Of a stretch of 52,858 nucleotides of DNA, positions 1 to 8,127 are shown piece after piece. The stretch comes from Azospirillum sp. (GTDB taxonomy: Bacteria; Pseudomonadota; Alphaproteobacteria; CACIAM-22H2). The translations under genes were made by a program, and so were the position numbers. The DNA is taken from the NCBI GenBank assembly GCA_020249045.1, contig JADCGK010000046.1:1-52858 (forward strand), in the 5' to 3' direction. Every line of letters begins with the position of its first letter. Position 1 is the stretch's first letter. The notes beneath the pieces were generated by a model. It saw only the letters and a program-made list of their open reading frames with translations. It did not search any database and was not told the origin of the DNA.

Positions 1-64
1 CGGGCTTGAACAGGAAGTCCTCGAGATAGATGGGACGGCCCGTATAGGCCAGCCAACGGCACAT
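1..64 (-). CDS. Class II glutamine amidotransferase, N-terminal fragment (runs off left edge)
   Basis: Only the first 21 residues lie in the window. They read MCRWLAYTGRPIYLEDFLF, the typical start of YafJ/EgtC-type class II glutamine amidotransferases, in which Cys2 becomes the N-terminal nucleophile after removal of Met1 and releases ammonia from glutamine. The start is fixed by the Met-Cys pair. The acceptor substrate cannot be told from this fragment. The gene is transcribed away from the cytochrome P460-like gene, with 166 bases between them in which I see no clear operator. Family identity is a match from memory to a well-conserved N-terminus. Confidence 0.75.
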   Translation of the reverse strand, partial: MCRWLAYTGRPIYLEDFLFKP

Positions 65-230
65 GGCGCTTCGCTCCCCCCAGGGTCACGGCACGCTCGC
101 CGAAAGACGACGAGTCGACCGCTACGTTAGGCCAAAAGCCCCCGCGGTTCGAGGGACTTCCGGCGGCGTGCGGGTATACGATAAGCATGGGGTTGGAAAC
201 CTTCGCCGATCTCGGCGCGAACGGAGTGGC

Positions 231-887
231 ATGCGGATCGCAAGATATTGGGCGCTGTTGGGCGCGATGGCGGCGTTGGCGGGGTGCGCGCGCGCGCCCG
301 TCGATCCTGCGACCTGCCGGGTCGCGCGGTTGGCCGCAGCGCCCGTCGAGGCCTCGGCACTCGGCGGCTTGGGCATGCCGCCCGCCCATCTTTCCGCGGC
401 CGAGATCGATGCCGTCGCGGCGTGTCTCGCACCCGGGCTCGACGCCGCCTTCGCCGCCGTCGGCGATCGCGCGCTCGTCGGCAAACGTTTCGCTCCGATG
501 TCCCTTGGGTATCGCGCGTCCGAACATGGAATGTTCTTGCAGGTCTATGCGGATCCGGCGGCGGCGGACTCCTATCGCCGCTACGAGGCGGGCGCGCGGA
601 TCGCCCAAGGCGGGACGATCGTCAAGCGCAGCTTCCGCGTGGCCGCCGACGGCAAGGTCGAGGCGTATCGTGTTTTCGCGATGGAGCGGATGGCGCCCGG
701 TTACGCGCCGGACGCGAACGATTGGCGCTTTGCGTTATACGCGCCGGACGGCGCGCTCGTCGGCGAAACCGGCGGGCGCGGGGATGCGGGCGTGCGTTTC
801 TGCGTCGAATGCCATGCGGCCGCGCGGACCCAGGATTTCCTGTTGTTCGTGCCGCCCGCCTACAGAATGCCGCCGACCGTCAGATAG
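231..887 (+). CDS. Cytochrome P460-like haem lipoprotein
   Basis: The product is 218 residues. It starts with a lipoprotein signal (hydrophobic ALLGAMAALAGC, lipid-attachment Cys19), so it should be anchored on the periplasmic side of a membrane. The C-terminal half has the P460 layout: a GGTIVKRSF strand, an acidic APDANDW segment, and a single haem c motif CVECH (Cys191, Cys194, His195) followed by QDFLLF. Known P460 proteins oxidise hydroxylamine or detoxify nitrogen oxides; many relatives are uncharacterised. ATG at 231 was chosen because it starts the signal peptide; upstream in-frame sequence looks non-coding. It converges on the TauE-like gene with a 28-base overlap of the two 3' ends. 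Substrate is unknown. Confidence 0.78.
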   Translation: MRIARYWALLGAMAALAGCARAPVDPATCRVARLAAAPVEASALGGLGMPPAHLSAAEIDAVAACLAPGLDAAFAAVGDRALVGKRFAPMSLGYRASEHGMFLQVYADPAAADSYRRYEAGARIAQGGTIVKRSFRVAADGKVEAYRVFAMERMAPGYAPDANDWRFALYAPDGALVGETGGRGDAGVRFCVECHAAARTQDFLLFVPPAYRMPPTVR

Positions 888-1603
888 GCACCCAGCGCCA
901 GGATGAACGCGAAGAACGCGCGTTTGAATGCGGCAAGCGACAGCCGCGCGCGCAGGCGCTGGCCCAGCCACATGCCCGCCAGCGCCGGTCCCACGGCGGC
1001 GAGCGAGACGAATGCCGCATCCGCATCGAACACGCCCGCGCGGCCCAGGCCAATCGCCAGCGCGAGCGTCGAGATCATGAACGAAATACCCAGCGCCTGG
1101 ACGAGTTCATCTTTCTCCAATCCGATGGCCGCGAGATAAGGCACAGCCGGCATGACGAACACGCCGGTTACGCCGGTGACCGCGCCGGTCGCCACCCCGC
1201 ATGCGGCGCCCGCCCCGCCCGCGTGTCGGGGCGCCAGTCGCCATTGCCGGCCCGACAGCGTCAGGGCCGCATAGCCGAGCAACACGAGCCCCAGCGCCAA
1301 ACCCGCGCGTTCGCCCAGCGGCCCCGCAAGCGCGCCTGCGGCCAGCGCGGTCGAAGGCGCCAGCGTCACCAAGAACGGCCACAGGCGCGCGCATAACGCG
1401 ACGAAGCGCCCGCCCGCGAGCATCTGCCAGAAATTGGTGACGAGCGAAGGCACGATCAGAAAGGCCGCCGCTTCGGTCGGCGCCATGGCGAGGGCGAGCA
1501 GCCCGAGCGTGATCGTCGGCAAGCCCATGCCGAGGACGCCTTTGGAGAGGCCGCCGAGGAAAAAGACGAGGCCGGCGAACGCGGCGAGAGCGGGGTCGGT
1601 CAT
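860..1603 (-). CDS. TauE/SafE family sulfite/anion exporter
   Basis: A 247-residue membrane protein with about seven to eight hydrophobic helices. The N-terminus FAGLVFFLGGLSKGVLGMGLPT is typical of TauE/SafE permeases, which export sulfite, sulfoacetate or related organic anions. The family repeat recurs in the second half (ACGVATGAVTGVTGVFVMP). It is divergent from a LysR-type regulator 71 bases away, an arrangement that usually means the regulator controls the exporter. The substrate cannot be read from sequence. Confidence 0.85.
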   Translation of the reverse strand: MTDPALAAFAGLVFFLGGLSKGVLGMGLPTITLGLLALAMAPTEAAAFLIVPSLVTNFWQMLAGGRFVALCARLWPFLVTLAPSTALAAGALAGPLGERAGLALGLVLLGYAALTLSGRQWRLAPRHAGGAGAACGVATGAVTGVTGVFVMPAVPYLAAIGLEKDELVQALGISFMISTLALAIGLGRAGVFDADAAFVSLAAVGPALAGMWLGQRLRARLSLAAFKRAFFAFILALGAYLTVGGIL

Positions 1604-1642
1604 GCCCCGAACTTGACGCCGCGCATCCGATATTCACAATAC

Positions 1643-1657
1643 GGTTATTCCATAACC
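1643..1657. promoter_or_regulatory. Palindrome GGTTATTCCATAACC, candidate LysR operator
   Basis: A perfect inverted repeat with 6-base arms around a 3-base centre lies in the 71-base space between the divergent exporter and LysR genes. It is 17 bases before the regulator's start codon. Its position and symmetry suit a LysR-type autoregulatory site. The operator role is inference. Confidence 0.5.
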
Positions 1658-1674
1658 ATCATTCGGAAAATCAG

Positions 1675-2559
1675 ATGCGCTTCGATCCGCTCGATCTCGA
1701 GCTGGCGCTTGCGGTCGCCGAAACCGGCAGTCTTGCGGGCGCCGCCAAACGATTGGGCCGGGCGCTCGCCTCGGTCAGCGGCCGGATGAAGGCCATCGAA
1801 GCGGCGTGCGGGGTCGCGCTGTTCGCGCGCCATCGGCGGGGCCTGGCGCCGACCCAAGCCGGCATCACCTTCCTCGAACACGCGCGTGCGCTGTCCTTCG
1901 CGCATGCGCGCTTGCGCGCGGATATGGCCGAATTCGCGGCCGGCGCGCGACGCACGGTTCGGGTGGCGGCGAATACCGGGGCGGCCGACGAGCATTTGCC
2001 CGCCGATCTCGCCGCGTTTCTCGCCGCCCATCCCGACATCGACGTCGAGTTGGTCGAACGGCCGAGCCCGGAAATCGCCCGGGCGGTGGCGATCGGCGAG
2101 GCGGATGTCGGCGTCGCCGCCGATACGGCGGAACTCGCCGGCGTGCGCGTATATCCCTATCGCGCCGATCCGTTGGTGGCGTTGCTGCCGCGTGGACACG
2201 CGCTCGCCCGTCGCAAGGCGATCACGCTCGCGCGGCTCGCCGCCATCCCGATGGTGGCGCTCGATGCGGAGTCCGCGCAAGCGCGCCTGGTCGAAGGGCA
2301 GGCGGCCAAACTCGGCTTTCGCCCGCGCATCCGCGCGCGTGCGGGCGGGTTCGACGCGCTGGCGCGCTTCGTCGCGGCGCGGGCGGGCGTGGCCGTTATG
2401 TCGCGCGTGGCGGCCGAGCGCGCGTGCCGGTCGCTGCCGGTCGCATGGGTTCCGCTCGCCGACCGTTTCGCGCGGCGGCGCTTGGTTCTGTGCGTGCGCC
2501 GGATGGGCGGATTGTCCAAGCCCGCGCGGGCGTTGGTCGAGGCGTTGCGCGCCGGTTAG
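1675..2559 (+). CDS. LysR family transcriptional regulator
   Basis: The product is 294 residues. Residues 1-60 form the winged helix-turn-helix typical of the family (ELALAVAETGSLAGAAKRLG, then FARHRRGLAPTQAG). From about residue 90 follows the periplasmic-binding-protein-like effector domain. It is divergent from the TauE/SafE exporter, which is its likely target, with a palindrome between them. Its last 4 bases overlap the 3' end of parE on the other strand. The inducer is unknown. Confidence 0.9.
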   Translation: MRFDPLDLELALAVAETGSLAGAAKRLGRALASVSGRMKAIEAACGVALFARHRRGLAPTQAGITFLEHARALSFAHARLRADMAEFAAGARRTVRVAANTGAADEHLPADLAAFLAAHPDIDVELVERPSPEIARAVAIGEADVGVAADTAELAGVRVYPYRADPLVALLPRGHALARRKAITLARLAAIPMVALDAESAQARLVEGQAAKLGFRPRIRARAGGFDALARFVAARAGVAVMSRVAAERACRSLPVAWVPLADRFARRRLVLCVRRMGGLSKPARALVEALRAG

Positions 2560-4532
2560 ACGTCGAGTTCGGCGGCGAACTTCGCGTTTTCCTGGATGAA
2601 GGCGAGGCGCAGCTCGGGCTTGCGGCCCATCAGGCTTTCCACGCGCCGCTCGGTGACTTCCTTTTCGGCCGTCTCGTGGGCGTGGGGCACGGTCACCCGC
2701 AGCAGCGTGCGCCGCTTGGGGTCCATCGTCGTTTCCTTCAACTGCGCGGGCGGCATTTCGCCCAGGCCCTTGAAGCGGCTGACTTCGACCTTGCGGTTCT
2801 TGAACTTGGTCTTCATCAGCTCGTCCTTGTGCGCGTCGTCGCGCGCATAGACGACGTCCCCGCCCGCGCCCAGGCGGTAAAGCGGCGGCATGGCGAGGTA
2901 AAGATGCCCGCTTTCGATCAGCTTGGGCATTTCGCGGTAGAAGAACGTGATCAGCAGCGAGGCGATATGCGCGCCGTCCACGTCCGCGTCGGTCATCACG
3001 ATGACGCGGTCGTAGCGCAGCTTTTCGAGATCGAAATTCTCGCCCGTGCCGCACCCCAGCGCCTGGACCAGATCCGCGAGTTCCTGGTTCTGGCGCAGCT
3101 TGTCGGCCGACGCGCTGGCCACGTTCAGGATTTTGCCGCGCAAGGGCAGGATCGCCTGGAATTCGCGGTTGCGCGCTTGCTTCGCCGAACCGCCGGCGGA
3201 ATCGCCCTCGACCAGGAAAATCTCCGTGTCGGCGGTCGTGTTGGCCGCGCAATCGGCGAGCTTGCCGGGCAGGCGCAACCGGCGCGTGGCGGACTTGCGG
3301 TCCATTTCCTTCTGCTGGCGGCGGCGCGCGCGATCCTCGGCGCGCTCGATCGCGCGTTCGAGCAATTGCTTGGCCGCGGCCGGATCGTCGGCCAGCCAAT
3401 GGTCGAATTGATCCTTGAGCGCGTTGTCCACCGCCTTTTGCGCGTCGGGCATGCCCAGGCGGTCTTTGGTCTGGCCTTGGAATTGCGGATCGCGGATGAA
3501 CAGCGACAGGAATACGACGGCCCCGTCGCACACGTCTTCCGAGGCGATCTGTTCGGCCTTCTTGTTGTTCACGAGCGCGCCGTAGCCGCGCAGCGCGCGC
3601 GTCAGCGCGCCGCGAAGCCCGAGTTCGTGGCTGCCGCCTTGCGGCGTGGGCACGGTGTTGACATAGGAGTGGACCTCGCCGTCCTCGTCGCCGGGCCAAG
3701 CGACGGCCCATTCCAGGCGCCCGCCCGCGTTGTCGAGTTTGACGTCGCCGGCGAAGGGCTTGGGCGTGAAGCACGGACGCTTGCCGATGACCTCGGCCAG
3801 CGAGTCGGCAAGGCCGCCGGGAAAGTGCAGCGTTGCCTCGGGGGCGATGCCCCATTCGGCCTTCAGCAACGCGGGCGCGCATTTCCAGCGGATCTCGACG
3901 CCCTTGAACAGGAACGCCTTGGCCCGCGCCATTTTGAAGGCGATCTGCGGCTTCAGATGGGCGCTCTTGCCGAAGATTTCCGGATCGGGATGGAAGCGGA
4001 CCGTCGTGCCGCGCCGGTTGTTGGTCGTACCGACCTTCTTGAGCGGGCCTTTGGGCACCCCGCGCGAATAGCTTTGCGCCCAGATGGTCTTGTCGCGCGC
4101 CACCTCGACCTCGAAGCCGTCGGACAGCGCGTTGACGACCGATACGCCCACGCCGTGCAGACCGCCCGAGGTCGAATACGCCTTGTTCGAGAACTTACCC
4201 CCCGAGTGCAGCGTGGTCAGAATGACCTCCAGCGCCGATTTCTTGGGGAATCGCGGGTGCGGATCGACCGGAATGCCGCGCCCGTTGTCGCGGATGGTCA
4301 TCCAATCGCCTTCCTCGAGCTCGACCTCGATCCAATCGGCGTGGCCCGCAACCGCTTCGTCCATCGCGTTGTCGAGCACTTCGGCGATCAGGTGATGCAA
4401 GGCGCGCTCGTCGGTGCCGCCGATATACATGCCCGGGCGGCGCCGGACGGGCTCCAAGCCCTCCAGAACCTCGATATCCTTGGCGGTGTAGCTGTCGGTC
4501 TTCTTCGCGGCGCTGGAAAACAAATCGGCCAT
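2556..4532 (-). CDS. parE: DNA topoisomerase IV subunit B
   Basis: The 658-residue ATPase subunit of topoisomerase IV, which decatenates daughter chromosomes together with ParC. Order of domains: GHKL ATPase (DNAMDEAVAGH, DNGRGIPVD, GGLHGVGVSVVNALS), transducer, then TOPRIM (EGDSAGGSAKQARNREFQAI, MTDADVDGAHI) and the C-terminal RFKGLGEM segment. Length and the absence of the extra insert found in GyrB of some proteobacteria fit ParE rather than GyrB. parC is not in the window. The 3' end overlaps the LysR gene by 4 bases. Confidence 0.93.
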   Translation of the reverse strand: MADLFSSAAKKTDSYTAKDIEVLEGLEPVRRRPGMYIGGTDERALHHLIAEVLDNAMDEAVAGHADWIEVELEEGDWMTIRDNGRGIPVDPHPRFPKKSALEVILTTLHSGGKFSNKAYSTSGGLHGVGVSVVNALSDGFEVEVARDKTIWAQSYSRGVPKGPLKKVGTTNNRRGTTVRFHPDPEIFGKSAHLKPQIAFKMARAKAFLFKGVEIRWKCAPALLKAEWGIAPEATLHFPGGLADSLAEVIGKRPCFTPKPFAGDVKLDNAGGRLEWAVAWPGDEDGEVHSYVNTVPTPQGGSHELGLRGALTRALRGYGALVNNKKAEQIASEDVCDGAVVFLSLFIRDPQFQGQTKDRLGMPDAQKAVDNALKDQFDHWLADDPAAAKQLLERAIERAEDRARRRQQKEMDRKSATRRLRLPGKLADCAANTTADTEIFLVEGDSAGGSAKQARNREFQAILPLRGKILNVASASADKLRQNQELADLVQALGCGTGENFDLEKLRYDRVIVMTDADVDGAHIASLLITFFYREMPKLIESGHLYLAMPPLYRLGAGGDVVYARDDAHKDELMKTKFKNRKVEVSRFKGLGEMPPAQLKETTMDPKRRTLLRVTVPHAHETAEKEVTERRVESLMGRKPELRLAFIQENAKFAAELDV

Positions 4533-4583
4533 CGGGAATAACAGTCGCTGGATGTGACGGGAAACGGGCGGAGACTACCGGCC

Positions 4584-5012
4584 ATGGTCGATTCGAAGCA
4601 AACATCGCGTGAACGGGGCGCCCACGGTGCCGGGCCGCGGCCCGAAATGGGCGAGCCCGCCTTGCGCGCGATCGCGATGCCCGGCGACACCAACCCCAAC
4701 GGGGACATCTTCGGCGGCTGGCTTCTGGCGCAGATGGACCTTGCCGGCGGCAGCCGGGCGAGCCATCGCGCCCAGGGCCGTGTGGCGACCGTGGCGATCG
4801 AGGCGATGACCTTCCATCGGCCGGTTCATGTCGGCGACGAGGTCTCGTGCTATTGCGAGGTGCTGAAGGTCGGCCGCACGTCCATCACGATCAAGGTCGA
4901 AACGTGGACGCGGCCGCGCCAGGGCGGGGACCAAACCAAAGTCACCGAAGGCGTGTTCACCTATGTGGCGATCGGCGAGGATCGCCGCCCGCGCGCCGTG
5001 GAGGGAGTTTGA
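4584..5012 (+). CDS. Acyl-CoA thioesterase, YciA-type hotdog fold
   Basis: A 142-residue single-hotdog protein. The region LRAIAMPGDTNPNGDIFGGW is the YciA/BFIT-type thioesterase motif, with the Asn-Pro-Asn-Gly-Asp loop that carries the catalytic acidic residue; FHRPVHVGDEVSCYCEV follows. Such enzymes hydrolyse acyl-CoA to free acid and CoA in the cytoplasm. ATG 4584 is preferred over an in-frame site 30 bases upstream because the extra residues look non-coding. The gene is divergent from parE and ends 7 bases before the next start, so it is probably cotranscribed with the TPR-like gene. Confidence 0.85.
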   Translation: MVDSKQTSRERGAHGAGPRPEMGEPALRAIAMPGDTNPNGDIFGGWLLAQMDLAGGSRASHRAQGRVATVAIEAMTFHRPVHVGDEVSCYCEVLKVGRTSITIKVETWTRPRQGGDQTKVTEGVFTYVAIGEDRRPRAVEGV

Positions 5013-5019
5013 TCGCGAC

Positions 5020-5835
5020 ATGCTGACCGACGCCGATTTCGATCTGTTGACCGCGCTCGACCTGATTCCGAAGGACGCCGACCGCGCGGGCATGTTGGCC
5101 GCGCAGGCGCTCGACGATGCCGACCTGCTGGCGACCGCCGCCTGGGAGCAACCGCACGCGCGCGGCGGGCTGCAAGGGGCCGCCGCCGCGTTGGCCAAAA
5201 GCGCTTATTGCGCGTCGGCGCTGACGCTGGTCTCTCTGCTCGCGGCGCGCGATCTGGACGAACGCATCCGCCTGCTCGACGTCGCCGTTCGCGCGGGCGC
5301 GGGCGCGTTGGGCCCGGCGCTCGACGCCGAGGCGGGCAAGCTGGGCGCAAGCCCGCGCGGTCTTGCCTATCTCGAAGCACGCCAGCATTTGGCCTCGGCC
5401 GTCAGCGTCAAGGGCGAGCGCGAAGCGGGTTTCGCGCATTGGCGCGAGGTGTTGCGGCTCGATCCCGCGGACCCGGCCAAATGCCGGTTCGATTTCGCCG
5501 ATGCGTTGATCGACGACGGCAAGCTCGACGAGGCCGCGGGCGTCCTCGCCCAAGCCGAGACCGGCCCTGCGCGGGGGGAATACGCGCGCGCGTTGTTGGC
5601 CTTCGCCGCCAAAGCGCCCGACGCCGACGCGAAGCTCAACGCGGCGCTGAAGGCCAACGGCTTCGTTCCGGCCTATCTGGTGGGCGACCGCAAGGCGCCG
5701 AAAACCTCGCCGTTGGAAGTGCCGCCCGGCGGGCGCGAGGAAGCGGCCGTGATCGCGGTCAACGCGGCCCGCGCCTGGGCGCGCATCGACGGCGCGCTCG
5801 CCTGGCTGCGCGCGGCGAAAGGCAAAGCGCGCTAA
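5020..5835 (+). CDS. TPR-like (ST7-related?) hypothetical protein
   Basis: A soluble, Ala-rich, helical protein of 271 residues. A tetratricopeptide-like repeat stands out in the middle (HWREVLRLDPADPAKCRFDF, then ADALIDDGKLDEAAGVL). The C-terminus, with NGFVPAYLVGDRKAP, then an Arg-Glu-Glu-Ala segment and a final IDGALAWLR, resembles bacterial TPR proteins related to ST7. That family has no established function in bacteria. ATG 5020 has GGAGG about ten bases upstream (GTGGAGGGAG). It follows the thioesterase closely and its end overlaps the transporter ATPase gene on the other strand by 4 bases. Confidence 0.7.
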   Translation: MLTDADFDLLTALDLIPKDADRAGMLAAQALDDADLLATAAWEQPHARGGLQGAAAALAKSAYCASALTLVSLLAARDLDERIRLLDVAVRAGAGALGPALDAEAGKLGASPRGLAYLEARQHLASAVSVKGEREAGFAHWREVLRLDPADPAKCRFDFADALIDDGKLDEAAGVLAQAETGPARGEYARALLAFAAKAPDADAKLNAALKANGFVPAYLVGDRKAPKTSPLEVPPGGREEAAVIAVNAARAWARIDGALAWLRAAKGKAR

Positions 5836-6455
5836 AGCCGGACGATCGGGCCGCCGGCGGCGCGCGCGTCCTCGGGATCGTGCGTGACCAGCAGGCACGG
5901 GATGTTCCGGGCGCCGATATGGGCGAACACGAAATCGCGCATCCGCCCGCGCAGTTCGGCGTCGAGTTTGGCGAAGGGTTCGTCGAGCAGGATCGCGCGC
6001 GGGCGGGCCAGCAGCGCACGCATCAGCGCCACGCGCGCGCGCTGGCCACCCGAGAGCGTCGCGGGATCGCGGTTTTCGTAGCCGGGCAATTCCGCCTCGG
6101 CCAGCGCTGCGGCCACGGCCCCGGCGCGGTCCTTGACCTCGCGCGGCAAGGCGAAGGCGAGATTGCCGCCGACCGACAGATGCGGAAACAACAGATCGTC
6201 CTGGAACAGGATGCCCACGCGGCGCTTTTCGGGGGGCAGGCCCGTCAATGCCACGCCGTCGAGTGCGGCGGTGCCTTCGGCCGCGAAGGCGGGATCCAGC
6301 GTGCCGCACAGGAACGCGAGCAGCGTCGATTTGCCGCCACCCGACGGCCCCATGACGGTCGCGATCTCCCCTGGCGCCACGCGCAAATCGAGCGGCCCGA
6401 GCAGCGTGCGCCCGGCCAACCGCAACGTCACGCCCGACAGCGTCAATCCGCTCAT
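5832..6455 (-). CDS. ynjD: ABC transporter ATP-binding protein, YnjD-like
   Basis: A 207-residue nucleotide-binding subunit. It has Walker A GPSGGGKST (residues 36-44), Q-loop LFQDD, signature LSGGQRARVA and Walker B AILLDEPFAKLD, and the switch His in LLVTHDPEDA. It is last in the minus-strand cluster and its start overlaps the end of the permease gene by 4 bases (ATGA), so translation is coupled. The gene order binding protein, fused permease, short ATPase matches ynjBCD of enterics, whose substrate is not established. A thiamine (ThiQ) or Fe3+/molybdate role is an alternative for the ATPase alone. Confidence 0.88.
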   Translation of the reverse strand: MSGLTLSGVTLRLAGRTLLGPLDLRVAPGEIATVMGPSGGGKSTLLAFLCGTLDPAFAAEGTAALDGVALTGLPPEKRRVGILFQDDLLFPHLSVGGNLAFALPREVKDRAGAVAAALAEAELPGYENRDPATLSGGQRARVALMRALLARPRAILLDEPFAKLDAELRGRMRDFVFAHIGARNIPCLLVTHDPEDARAAGGPIVRL

Positions 6456-8122
6456 CGCATCCCCCGCCGGTTGCGATGCAGCCACGCGGGCAGCGCCAAT
6501 GCCGCACCGTAGACGAGCAACGGCAGCGCGGCTTGGGCGAAGGCGTAGACCGCGAGCACGCGGCGATCGCCGCCCGAGGCGAGCGCGACGGCTTCCGTCG
6601 TCAGCGTCGTCCAGCGCCCCGCGCCGGCGAACAACGTGGGCAGATAAAGCGCCGTCGACACGGCGAAGCCGATCGCCGCGGCGGCCAGCAGCGGGCGGAG
6701 CAACATCGGCAGTTTGATCGCGAAGAAGACGCGCGTCGGGCCGGCCCCCAGGCATGCGGCCGCGCGCGCGTAACGCGGGTCGAAATCGCGCCACGGTTCG
6801 GCCAAGGCCAAAAAGACGTATGGCAGCACGAAGATCAGATGCGCCCATACCAGGGCAGCGAACGCGCCGTCGGCGCCCAGCGCCACGAGCAGCGCTTGGG
6901 CGCCGATCAGAAAGGCGACTTGCGGCACGAGCAGCGGCACGTAAAGCGCCCATAGCGCGCGCCGCCCGTCGACGCCGCGGCGGCTTTCGTTCTCGAGACA
7001 CGCGACGGCGAGCGCCATGGCCAGCAGCGTGGCGAGGGCCGCGAGTGCAAGCGTCGTGCCCGCGGGCGCGGCGAGGCGCGGGCCCTCGCGCGTCCAGTTG
7101 GCGAGGGTCCAGGCCGAGGGAAGATCGTCGGGGAAGCGCCATGCGGCGGCGAGGGACCACAGCGCGAGCACGAGCAGCGCCGCCGCCGCGACCGCGAAAT
7201 TGATCGCAAGCGCGCCGCGCGCCAGCCCGGCCCAGGGCGATGGCGAGCGTCCGCGCGCGCCCGCGATCCGCCACCTTGCGGCCGCGCGCGCCAATACGAT
7301 TTCGCCCGCGCGCCACGCGCCGATGGCGCCCAGGACAAGTGCCAATTGCAGCAACGCCGCCGCCGCCGCCGGAAAGAACAGGTCGAGATGCGGGTCGGCC
7401 GCCCAGCGTACGATTGTGACCGCCAGGGTCGGCGGATTGGTCGGTCCCAAGATCAGCGCCAATTCGACGTTCGACAGCCCGAAAGCCAACACCGCGTAGA
7501 CCGGCAAGCGGATCGACGGATAGAGGCGCGGCAGGCCGATCTTCGCCCACGCCATGAACGGCCCGTAGCCGAGCGTGCGCGCCAGCGTCACGGCGCGGCC
7601 GACATCCGATCGTCCCAACGCCGCCGTCAGGCACAGCAGCAGATAGGGCGTTTCCTTCAGCGCCAAGCCCGCCACCAGCGCAAGGCCCCAAGGATCGTTG
7701 ACGCTGGCGAGGTCGGGCGGCCGGGCCCAGCCCGAGATCTCGGGCGAGATCAATCGCGCGATCCAGCCCGAAGGCGCCACCAGGAACGCAAAGCCGATGG
7801 CCAATGCGGCGTGCGGCGTGGCGAGCAACGGGGCGAGGAAGCTTTGCGCCCGTGCGAAGCTCCGCGTGCCGTACGCGGCCGCGCAAAACCCGGCGGCGAC
7901 CGCAAGGGACAGCAGCGTCGCCGCAAACCCGCTGAGAATCGTCAGTGCCACACCGCGCCCAAGGCCGGGCTGCTCGAACAGGCGGACGAAGGGATCGAGA
8001 CTTGGGGCGTGGCCGCCCAAGGCGGGCAGATAGCCGAAGGCCGGCAGGGCCGTGCCCGCCAGTCCCGCGACGATCGGACCGAGAAACAGGGCGAGCGTCA
8101 GTGCCGGCGCCGAACGCAACAT
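6452..8122 (-). CDS. ynjC: ABC transporter permease, two fused halves, YnjC-like
   Basis: A 556-residue inner-membrane protein with about twelve hydrophobic segments. It carries two permease modules in one chain, each with an EAA-type coupling loop (around ARTLGYGPFMAWAKIGLPRL in the first and AAACLGAGPTRVFFAIKLPM in the second). One protein can therefore form the whole channel. ATG 8122 begins the first transmembrane helix; longer in-frame upstream sequence belongs to the preceding gene's frame. It lies 5 bases after the binding-protein stop and overlaps the ATPase start. Confidence 0.87.
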   Translation of the reverse strand: MLRSAPALTLALFLGPIVAGLAGTALPAFGYLPALGGHAPSLDPFVRLFEQPGLGRGVALTILSGFAATLLSLAVAAGFCAAAYGTRSFARAQSFLAPLLATPHAALAIGFAFLVAPSGWIARLISPEISGWARPPDLASVNDPWGLALVAGLALKETPYLLLCLTAALGRSDVGRAVTLARTLGYGPFMAWAKIGLPRLYPSIRLPVYAVLAFGLSNVELALILGPTNPPTLAVTIVRWAADPHLDLFFPAAAAALLQLALVLGAIGAWRAGEIVLARAAARWRIAGARGRSPSPWAGLARGALAINFAVAAAALLVLALWSLAAAWRFPDDLPSAWTLANWTREGPRLAAPAGTTLALAALATLLAMALAVACLENESRRGVDGRRALWALYVPLLVPQVAFLIGAQALLVALGADGAFAALVWAHLIFVLPYVFLALAEPWRDFDPRYARAAACLGAGPTRVFFAIKLPMLLRPLLAAAAIGFAVSTALYLPTLFAGAGRWTTLTTEAVALASGGDRRVLAVYAFAQAALPLLVYGAALALPAWLHRNRRGMR

Positions 8123-8127
8123 GCCCG

